Positions 56,450 to 64,000 of a stretch of 64,000 nucleotides of DNA are shown piece after piece. The notes under the pieces are model-generated. The model worked only from the letters and a program-made list of their open reading frames with translations, was not told the DNA's origin and did not search any database. Source of the stretch: Chaetomium olivaceum (lineage: Eukaryota > Ascomycota > Sordariomycetes > Sordariales > Chaetomiaceae); the NCBI GenBank assembly GCA_039881045.1, contig JAYWVB010000078.1:45723-109722 (forward strand), written 5' to 3'. Numbering within the stretch: position 1 is the first letter of the stretch; each line of letters opens with the position of its first letter. The position numbers and the translations under genes are program-made.

Positions 56450-58304
56450 TCACCACGTCTCTTTGATGAGATCAGAAGCCCTCTCAGCAAAGGCATACAC
56501 AGTTGCCTGCAGGTTAGCGGTGCTGATCATAGGAATAGCGCTGGCATCCACAACCCGCAGGTTCGGCACACCATACACCCTCAACTGCGCGTCCACCACA
56601 CCACCAAGCTCCCGCGGCAGCATGGCGCAGGTGCCCGCGGGGTGCCACATGGTGGTGCCCGTGGCGCGCAGGTAGCGCTTCGCGTCGTCCAGATTGGCCA
56701 GGCGCGACGTCAGCTCGGCGTCCCTCCGACTCAACGGCTGTTGCAGGAGACGGGCCAGTGGCGCGGATTCCGCGAGGGTCTCGATGTGCATCAGGTGGCA
56801 CGCCAGGACCTCCTCGTCGAGAGGGTGTGAGAGGTAGCGGGGGTCGATAATCGGGTTGGTGAGTGGGTTACTCGACTGGATGTGCACGCTGCCGCGCGAG
56901 AGCGGGTGTGCCAGCATGGCGCCGATGGTCAGAAACTTGCCCGGCACTGCCGCCGGTTCCGTGGGAGGGCCGGCGTCGGGATCGATGGGGCGGGGTGTCT
57001 GTGACATGACGGTTATATAGGCTCCCGATGGCGTCTGGGGGTCCAGCAGCATCTTCTCGGCGATGTCATGCTGCGCGCGCGCGAGCGCCAGTTGGCTGCT
57101 GCTTCTACTGCTGCTGCTGCTTTTGTTGGGAAGGGCATTGCTCCTCAGAAGCTCGCGCATCTGCTGTTGGCCTTGGGCCGGCACGGGCAGGTAGGCGCAG
57201 GTACACTCCGACCGAGGTGAGCACCCCAGACCGGTTCGACGTGTACTCTTGCATGGCCTCGTTGATGGCGTCGGGTTCCTGTCGGGCGAGCGCGTCGAGA
57301 GTCTCCAGATCATCTCGCGCCCGGTAGCCGATGCTGGCGAAGATGTGGTCCTGCAAATTCTCTCCCACACCGGGAAGGTCCTGGACGACGTCGATTCCGT
57401 GCTTTGCGAGCAGCTGTGCATCACCTATACCAGATAACTCGAGCATCTTGGGGGACTGGAAGGCGCCTGCCGCGAGGATGACTTCTTTGACCACTGCAAC
57501 CGTCCGGAGCTCGCCGTCCTGCTCGTACTGGACTACGGTCGCTCGAATAGGGGCGGACGGACTGGCCTTCTCAAGTCCAATCTTCATCACGCGAGCGCCG
57601 GTGAGGACGTGGAGGTTGGCGCGATCCTTGATTGGGTGATAGTAAGCCGTGGTTGCGTAGCTTCGCTGCTTTGTGACCGGGTTGATACTGGTCAGGGAAC
57701 TGAAAGCTCCTACAGATGATTCGAGAAAGGGATCATGGGCCATGGCAAGACCGCTTATCTTAAAAGTCTCTGCCCAGGCTTCTCGGATAGGATGCGACGC
57801 TGAGCCAGCGAAAGACGTCTGGATGGGGCCGCGGGCAGTATCCTCATCACGCCGAGTCCACTCGCTGATGCCCATGGCCTTCTCGAGGGTTTTATCAACC
57901 TGCGGGGACGTGTACGCTTTGGCAAAGTAGGGCCGTAGCGCGTCCCAGGTCCAGCCCTGGTTACCCAACGTCTCCCAGGCGTCCACTAGGCCCTTGGCCG
58001 GCGGGACAAAGAGATGCGCATTGATGGAGCTCGAGCCGCCCAGCGCCTTGCCCTGGTTGACAGCAACCTTTCGCCCGTTGAATCCGGGTTGCGGCTGGGT
58101 CTGGAAACCCCAATCGGCATCCGTAAACTGCTGAGTGCTGTACAAAGCGGGGATATAGACGCGTGGGTCGGCGCTGGTGTCCACCCCCGCCTCGAGCACG
58201 AGGACCCGATAGCGCGGGTTTTCCGAAAGACGAGCGGCCACCACGAGACCGGCAGTACCGCCCCCGACGATTACATAGTCAAATGATGTAGTATTAGTAG
58301 TCAT
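56450..58304 (-). CDS. GMC-family FAD oxidoreductase, one frame break
   Basis: An intronless gene of about 617 residues, read from ATG 58304. The FAD-binding start is VIVGGGTAGLVVAARLSE, then the GMC signature GKALGGSSSINAHLFVPP and the second signature GAFQSPKMLELSGIGD. The substrate domain ends in TTMWHPAGTCAML,  with the catalytic His, and NLQATVYAFAERASDLI. The family oxidises alcohols, choline, sugars or aryl alcohols; the substrate is not readable here. No signal peptide is present, so it is probably intracellular. Near 57190-57215 the frame shifts by one extra base (LTSVGV then CAYLPVPAQGQQQMRELL). The two halves are otherwise well conserved, so this is either a recent mutation or an assembly error. 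Confidence 0.85.
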
Positions 58305-59490
58305 GTTGGCTTTGAGAAGTTGATGAGGTGATTGATATTGATGGTTGGAAAAAAGGGGCGAAAAGAAAGAAGGAGAATGTCGGGAAGAAGAGCAGGCAAC
58401 GCCGAAATAGATTCTTCCTTTCGAGACGCTGTTGGTTGGCTTCTTATTTCTGTTTCTGACCGACTTTTAGTGGTCTCATGCGCGCTGACAAGTATGCCTA
58501 AAAACGTTCGTTGCAATCCTAAGGGTGACTTTGAGGGGTTGTTGGGGCCGGGGGATTTAGCCACATACTCTGCTTGCCGCCCTGTGCCAGGCAAACACTA
58601 CCAAGTTAGTCCCTGCTCATGGGCAAGTGAAAAGTAACTCTCCTTTAGTGACGACGAAGCGCGGACCTGCCGGACTAGGAGGTGAATCCGGTCGGTTCGC
58701 ATCCAACATGCACGGTACTATTGGCGCAAGCTGCAGGATTGTGGCGGGGCAAACCATCGCGGTTTACCGACCTGCCAACAGCTCCCTCACAAGCTTTGTT
58801 GGGACTGTACCTGGGTAGGTATCCTGCAGTGGGGACGCGTTATGGAGAGTTACAGTAAGGTAGTTATCAGCCCGGGTCCTGACAAGCCAGTCACACACCG
58901 TGACAGCCACTCAAATGCAGGGAACTCCGGATGTCAACCAACCAACCACCAATACCACTCAACCAGTTGTTAGTCAAGAACCCCGCGGCTTGCAAATACC
59001 AGGATGTTGCTGGTTTGGCAAGGAGATGCGACGGGAGCACCACCAACTTCGAAGTCAGGGTAAGGTGCGTGTTGCGATGCTGAAACTTGCGACTCTACAG
59101 GTGTCAACGACACTACAATCTCGACAGCCGCAAAACCAAACTCAGGCATCCGACTTGTGCTTTTGTGCAGTTGGACCATGTGTAGGAGCCGCGTGTTTGC
59201 GACGAAGTGTGTGGGCTTGCGGGTTCCTTCCTTGAAGAAGATCAATTCATAAGCCTCAAGCGGGCGAGACTCACGGGAAAAATAGAATTTCGTCATGATT
59301 CAGATTTTGGACACCAAATCTGGGTGAAATGGATGCCCAATCAAGGTCCCATGATAGGAAAGAACAAAGTATGTTAAGTGTCACACCTGTTGCGTTGCCC
59401 GTTGACTGTCTTGACTACCTACTGTGTCCCTGTCTCGCGTACTTCCAGCATAACCCGGCTCAAGCGACAACCTGCCAAGTACTTAAGTAG
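58305..59490. other. Intergenic, no gene seen
   Basis: 1.2 kb upstream of the GMC gene and downstream of the membrane-protein gene. Open frames such as 58900-59235 lack motifs and codon bias. No repeats were recognised. Confidence 0.45.
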
Positions 59491-60229
59491 TTAGGCAGCT
59501 TCCTCCTGTCTACCCTTGATACTAGGTCCAAGAGATGGGCCAATTTGATGCAGGGACAAGATTCCGGCGAGGGATGCGACAAAACCGATCTATTTGTGTC
59601 AGCTCACCGTAAAAACAACGTAGGTAGGCGCATGCTGTGATAGTTGAAGATAGTACCTTCATTTCATCATCCCATGACGGATAGCCGGAGGCCCGGGCCC
59701 AAATTATGACGAAGAGACCAATCAGAAATAACAAAATGCTGACGTTGAGGAGCATAAGAGGTATCTGCCAGACGTAATGCTGTAGCTTGCTTGCTCTAAC
59801 CTTCTTTGGCTCGCTATCTTTATTGTCGCCACCCCCAACCGGTTTAGACAGGAGATCCTTCAGCACTTTCTGATTCCGTTCATGTTCTCCTAACCGATAA
59901 AGTGCATTGCTCTGCTGGGATCCAGCTGCGATCGTCGTGAGGGATAGGATCAAACTCGAATACAACAATGACTTTGACGTCCACGGGGCATCTCCAATGA
60001 TTGGCCATGAAAATGCGCTGCTGACGACGCCGGTGACCAGAGCTGCCTGGGTACGGCAGGACAATAAACAGTTCGGGGTTGAGATAAATTTCAGTTGTTT
60101 GTAACTCACAGTAATGTTCACGGATGTCAGTTCAGACAACTTGCTCTCTCTCCACTTGCTGTTTCAGTCTTCCTCAATAAAATTTCGAATGGCTTCCAAG
60201 GAGACACCCCATGACACAAATCGAGACAT
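59491..60229 (-). CDS. Small multi-pass membrane protein with in-frame TGA
   Basis: Three exons (60229-60110, 60046-59657, 59589-59491) join in phase to 202 codons. The middle exon has hydrophobic segments (ALVTGVVSSAFSW, SLLYSSLILSLTTIAAG, QIPLMLLNVSILLFLIGLFV), and the last exon adds VASLAGILSLHQIGPSLGPS. The pattern resembles a family of fungal membrane proteins of unknown function with the motifs APWTSKSLLYSSL and QHYVWQIPLMLLN. The first exon starts MSRFVSWGVSLEAIRNFIEE but has an in-frame TGA at codon 22 (60166-60164, EED-stop-NSKWRE). A TGG-to-TGA change is one explanation. Another is that translation starts elsewhere. The gene lies between the GMC and arsenite methyltransferase genes on the same strand. 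Confidence 0.65.
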
Positions 60230-60603
60230 GTTTTTCAAAAGACATTACTGTGTAGTGCTAGAACTCGACAGCAAAACGGGAGAGGAATCTTTGGCTCGCC
60301 AGGGTCTACGGGAGGCTAATAATCTTTAGAAGCCAACTTGTTCCCATTATTGCAAAGTTTGAATGCGCTAGTAAACAGACTCCTGACCCCCCATCGTCCG
60401 TCCGCCTTGCTCAGTCTTGAAGGTCAAATTTTCACAGTTTTATTATGATAAAACAGAAGAGCGAAGACAGGCGGACGGGTAGATCAGGTCAAGGGGGCAG
60501 AGCCGCAAAGACTGGCAAGTGACAAGGCACCTACACGCCGAGAGCAGACCCAAAATGTAAAACCTCCTTCTCCTTCAGAGATCCTCTGCCCCCCTCGGCC
60601 TTT
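60230..60603. other. Short intergenic region
   Basis: 374 bp between two minus-strand genes, holding the 3' UTR of the arsenite methyltransferase and the promoter of the membrane-protein gene. No element identified. Confidence 0.5.
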
Positions 60604-61772
60604 TCACTTCTTGACAGCGAAGATCTTGTAAGAGCCTATGAGAATTTGGGGTTAGCCGAATCCCTCGCCTACCGGACTCCACGATCGACTCTCTGAGTCA
60701 CCAAACCACTTGCCAACGAATTCATTCAAGTCTGTCTTCTGGGGAATCGAATATGGCAGCGCGCAACTTCCACTGGCAAATGAATCAGGCGCAGTCCCGG
60801 CACCATCACACCCTCCAATTTTAGCGGGAGCACAACAACTCCCCTTCTTCTTTCCATCCTCGCCAGTCTCCAAATAAACATTGAGATCGGCCCCGGTATC
60901 AACGATCATCACCTCTGTCATCCCGAATCAGCCAATTTCTTCCCACAATCACCGACATAACACGAGTAAAGAAAAGGAAGAACAACTTACCACAAAACCC
61001 CACCCCCTCCAACCACTCCTGATACTCCCTCAACTGGCTCGCCCCCGCAATACACCCAACATACATGGCGAAATCCCTCACCAACCGCTCCGGCAGCGGC
61101 ATCTTAGCCAGGATATCCGACACAGCAACGCGGCCGCCGGGCTTCAGGAGGCGGTACATCTCACGGAAGACGGCGGGCTTGTCGGCGTGCGGGACCAGGT
61201 TGATGACACAGTTGGAGATGATGCAGTCGGCGGTCCCTGGTGGGAGGGGCACCGAGGTGATGTTAGCTTGAAGGAAGGTGATATGGTCGGTGGGGGTCGG
61301 TTGCGTGGATTTGATGCGGTTGGCGCGGGCGAGCATGTCCTTTGATGGGGGGTTAGGGGTTGTGATTCTTGGTGTGATGAAGGGGGGACGGGAGGCTGGG
61401 GAGAGGGAGCGTACTTCGTTCATGTCGATGCCAATGGCACGGCCTGATGGGCCGACCTTGCCCGCGGCTAGGAAGACGTCGAAGCCCGCGCCGCTGCCGA
61501 GATCGATGACTGTTTCGCCCTGTTTGGAGGTCAGCATGAGCTGGGTAGGTGATCTGGACAGCAAGCCATGGGTTACTGGCCTCTTTTAAACTAGCAATAG
61601 CCAGAGGATTGCCACAGCTTAGGCCGAGGTTGGCATTCTCAGGGATTTTGGCGAGCTCGTCGGCGGTGTAGCCAAAGGATTTGGCCACGGTCTCGCCGTA
61701 CTTGACGTTAGTGGTGCGCGATGCTGAGCTGTAGTGCTCGCGGACTTCCTCGTAGATCTTGGATGAGTCCAT
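60604..61772 (-). CDS. arsM: Arsenite methyltransferase (AS3MT/ArsM type)
   Basis: Five exons (61772-61581, 61519-61415, 61339-60991, 60914-60714, 60635-60604) give an intact 292-residue protein. The enzyme methylates trivalent arsenic with S-adenosylmethionine. It shows SFGYTADELAKIPENANLGL then SCGNPLAIASLKE, the SAM motif GETVIDLGSGAGFD, IGIDMNEDMLARAN, ISNCVINLVPHADK, RLLKPGGRVAVSDIL and YVGCIAGA. The three cysteines needed for As(III) binding in the family (SCGN, SNCV, VGCI) are present. The C terminus has Cys-rich SCCAPAKIGGC and ends GSYKIFAVKK. Two introns need GC donors: GCCAGT at 61580 and GCAAGT at 60713. With them every junction is in phase. It is divergent from a bZIP gene 513 bp away, which may regulate it. 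Confidence 0.9.
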
Positions 61773-62285
61773 GTTGAAGCAGTCTGTTGTGTATGCGATA
61801 GGGATAGTCAAGGTGGAAGAAGGTGCGTTTCAAGCATACATGTCTCTTTGGTCAGCAGGAGAAAGCGTAAGGAAACTGGGAGGGAGTGTTGAAAGGGCTC
61901 AATATATACACGATTTTGGTACTTACATGTGCGGCAATCCCTGCTCCAACCATAGGCTATTCTTAAACTCCATAATTGCAATCCGATCTGTAACCTATCC
62001 GCTTTCTTCTTCATACCCTTAAAGCTTTAAACTGCCGTGGTATGTCGTCGGATACTTGCCTTATTGGGGTGTTACATAATGCATCAACCCCTCGCACTAA
62101 CCGGAAGCGGAAAGAATTCAGTTTGTCACCAAATATTTTCCCTTTCACGTTCAGACGTGCACTCTCACCGTCTCACTCATACATTCATCATCATCCGCGT
62201 TCAACCGCTTCGACATCACCGTCCTCTGACTTGGTCGATCTACCCAACCCTGTTTCTACCATTTCTTAAGTCCAAAAAAGTAAAA
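61773..62285. promoter_or_regulatory. Divergent promoter of arsM and bZIP genes
   Basis: The 513 bp between the two start codons must drive both genes. Shared control, possibly arsenic-responsive, is an inference from this arrangement. I did not find a clear inverted bZIP site by eye. Confidence 0.5.
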
Positions 62286-63026
62286 ATGGACACCGACGTC
62301 TACCGAACACGAATTCACAAATTCTCATGCAAGCCTCCGGGACATGACGCCGCCCGACAACGCGAAAACCAGCGGCGACACCGGGCAAGAGTCAAAAGGC
62401 GCATTGCCGAGCTCGAGGAATTGCTTTCTAGCACCCAAAACAGGCTCGAAGATGCGCTAAAGCAAATCCAGAGCCTGACTACCGAGGTTCAACGACTCCA
62501 GGATGCCGCTGACGCAAGGCTGGCCACATCGACCCAGACAACCGCTCAACAGCCGTTGCTTAAATTAAGAGTCAGCTCTGGGCTGAAGCCGTTGGATAAC
62601 GTGGTCAGCAGGGGGATGCCGGAGAAAATGCTCACTACCTTCGATGCACTCTCCACTGTGACCACCACCACATATTGGGAAGCAAAGTCGACCACCGCGG
62701 AGCTAAACCTCCCGGTCCCTCGCGAACTGCAGACCACCATCCCACATGCTTCAGCTGCACTACCAACAAGCAGTCTTCCCACATCCGACTTGGAGGACGC
62801 CGACGATGATTGTGCCCTCTTGCCACCTCCAAGTCCCGGCGAGTCAACGATTCTCTGCCGCGAAGCCTACTCCATCATTAAAGACCGCAGCCCGCCAGAG
62901 TTCGACCTGTCCACTGCAACGAAGTGGTTGCTGCCTGGTTTCCGGTGTGCCATTGTTCCAGGCACCGGATGCCGTGTCCAGACGCACCTTTTGTTTGCCT
63001 TGGTCGACCACATCACTCCGATGTAG
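62286..63026 (+). CDS. bZIP transcription factor
   Basis: A single 246-residue frame from ATG 62286. The basic region lies at about residues 23-39 (ARQRENQRRHRARVKRR) and runs into a leucine zipper (IAELEELLSSTQNRLEDAL, then IQSLTTEVQRLQ). The N of the basic region and the R nine residues on fit DNA-contact positions. The C-terminal part is Ser/Thr/Pro-rich with an acidic patch (DLEDADDDCALLPPPSP), and a DUF3425-like end (LCREAYSIIKDRSPPEFDL). This subfamily of short fungal bZIPs is often found by metabolic or stress genes. The divergent position next to arsM suggests it responds to arsenic, but that is an inference. The stop at 63026 (HITPM) is short of the usual DUF3425 length, so an intron and further exon may exist. 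Confidence 0.82.
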   Translation: MDTDVYRTRIHKFSCKPPGHDAARQRENQRRHRARVKRRIAELEELLSSTQNRLEDALKQIQSLTTEVQRLQDAADARLATSTQTTAQQPLLKLRVSSGLKPLDNVVSRGMPEKMLTTFDALSTVTTTTYWEAKSTTAELNLPVPRELQTTIPHASAALPTSSLPTSDLEDADDDCALLPPPSPGESTILCREAYSIIKDRSPPEFDLSTATKWLLPGFRCAIVPGTGCRVQTHLLFALVDHITPM

Positions 63027-63272
63027 AATGTGAAAGGCAATATCGTCGAGGGCTGCCAGTGGTTACGGTTATATTCAAATGGATCGCGATTAGGTCCAGT
63101 TTTATGGTGTTCTTGGTCAATTTCCAGCTACTTTGACATTGGCAATGGAGATCTGCAATACAAGGAAATATCTTTGAACTTTCTCGGTTAGGCCAAACAA
63201 GAATGACTTGACCACGATTATTTTTTTAGCTTCTCGACTTCACCATGGTAAGAAATAAATCATACTTACAGT

Positions 63273-64000
63273 TCAAACCCCCTTCTTTTCTACTTCAAAA
63301 TCGCCCCAGCGTACTCCTCTCACACACCTCGACCACCAAAATGCCAACTGCCTCCCTGGCCAAACGAGTGTGTTCCGTCCAGAACGGCCATCGACGTACC
63401 AGTTCCGCACGCCTGTCGTAGACACCACAAGACTCTGAAGTTCTTTCTGGATCCCGTCGTTGAAGGACTTGTGCGCGGTCAGTTTGACCTGGATCTTCAC
63501 CCTTCTCGTCGCGGTAGACTCCTTTGTTAGGCGGCTGATGATCCGGAGGATGTACCGCACCGACCACTCAATACCTGTCAAGGTAGAATGGCCCGTCGGC
63601 AGGGTGTTTGGCCCCGTGAGAAGGAAGAGGTTCGGGAAGTTTGGCACACAAACGCTAGGACACTGTCAGCGCGTTGCTCCAGTAACAAGCTTCTATTCTC
63701 GTAGAGTACATACCCCATATAAGCCGAAGCATAATTGCCCTCATCACGCCAAATCTTGGGGAGTTCTGTCCCATTCTGCCCTTGTATTGTCATGGGTGTT
63801 AAAAGCTCCTGAGTCTTGAAGCCGTTGGCAAGGATGATCACGTCGGCGTGAAAACGTCTCGCCACTCTCAACCCGGAGCTCGCGCGGCCCGACAACAGAT
63901 AGCGAGCGTGACTTCAGGAGCTTCACTTTCGGGTCATGCAGGGCGTTGAGGTAGCCATGGTCCACCACCGGACGCTTAGCTCCAAAGTCATAATCTGGAA
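63273..64000 (-). CDS. Flavin-dependent monooxygenase (FMO/Baeyer-Villiger type), 3' part; one frame break
   Basis: The gene runs off the right edge, so only the C-terminal third is seen. Exon 64000-63714 and exon 63654-63273 are joined by a 59-bp intron (GTATGT to CCTAG). It shows PDYDFGAKRPVVDHGYLNAL, DVIILANGFKTQELLTPM (the ATG motif of the NADPH/FAD monooxygenase fold), and, over the intron, AYMGVCVPNFPNLFLLTGPN and IEWSVRYILRIISR. The end contains NDGIQKELQSLVVSTTGVRN and WYVDGRSGRNTLVWPG, as in cyclohexanone-type monooxygenases. At about 63860 one extra base breaks the frame (RVESGE then RFHADVI). It is on the same strand as the arsM gene but beyond the bZIP gene, so a link to arsenic is only positional. 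Confidence 0.8.

Noticed and set aside
56450..64000. Secondary-metabolite cluster
   Set aside because: GMC and monooxygenase genes are present, but no backbone synthase (PKS, NRPS, terpene cyclase) is seen in the window.
1..64000. CRISPR array, prokaryotic operons or ribosome-binding sites
   Set aside because: The sequence is eukaryotic with spliceosomal introns; no regular spaced repeats were found.

Overview
The window is nuclear DNA of a filamentous ascomycete. Genes are split by short introns (about 50-150 bp, GTANGT donors). The families are typical of Pezizomycotina: a NirA-like Zn2Cys6 factor, HET, a NACHT STAND protein with zinc fingers and ankyrin, DUF3435, kelch and GMC oxidoreductase. 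Together with moderately high GC they suggest a sordariomycete, possibly Sordariales; the genus cannot be told from this window.

0-20 kb is mostly conserved housekeeping sequence: a secreted cupin, a divergent Sar1-like GTPase, an SRPK-type kinase, the elongation factor IWS1 head-to-head with a Brr6/Brl1 nuclear-envelope protein, and a NirA-like transcription factor. Apart from one decayed small gene at 2.7-3.5 kb, these models join without frame conflicts.

20-31 kb holds a C2H2 zinc-finger gene, a kelch protein, a ferroportin-like transporter, a HET gene and an HNH-nuclease gene. All except the transporter have a frame break or an in-frame stop. 31.7-51.4 kb is an accessory, transposon-rich stretch: a decayed LINE fragment, a decayed methyltransferase, a DUF3435 (tyrosine-recombinase family) gene with a C2H2 finger and a split chromodomain-like end, and a SNF2/RING (Rad5-like) helicase gene hit twice. 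An intact pogo/Fot1-type DNA transposon with perfect 47-bp TIRs lies inside one helicase intron. A fresh 5'-truncated LINE with a 13-14 bp target-site duplication lies exactly on another intron's 3' splice site.

51.6-64 kb holds a NACHT STAND (NLR-like) gene, a GMC oxidoreductase, a small membrane protein, an arsenite methyltransferase divergently paired with a bZIP factor, and the 3' part of a flavin monooxygenase. The AS3MT and bZIP genes look intact; the others each show one single-base break or stop. Several introns here need GC donors (mostly GCAAGT).

Main points of interest: the twice-invaded helicase with a duplicated splice acceptor, the DUF3435-C2H2-chromodomain architecture, the clustering of one-base gene breaks from about 21 kb rightwards, the recurrent GC-AG introns, and a probable arsenic-methylation/bZIP pair. 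All splice models were made by eye from reading-frame continuity and family motifs; none was checked by alignment or RNA.
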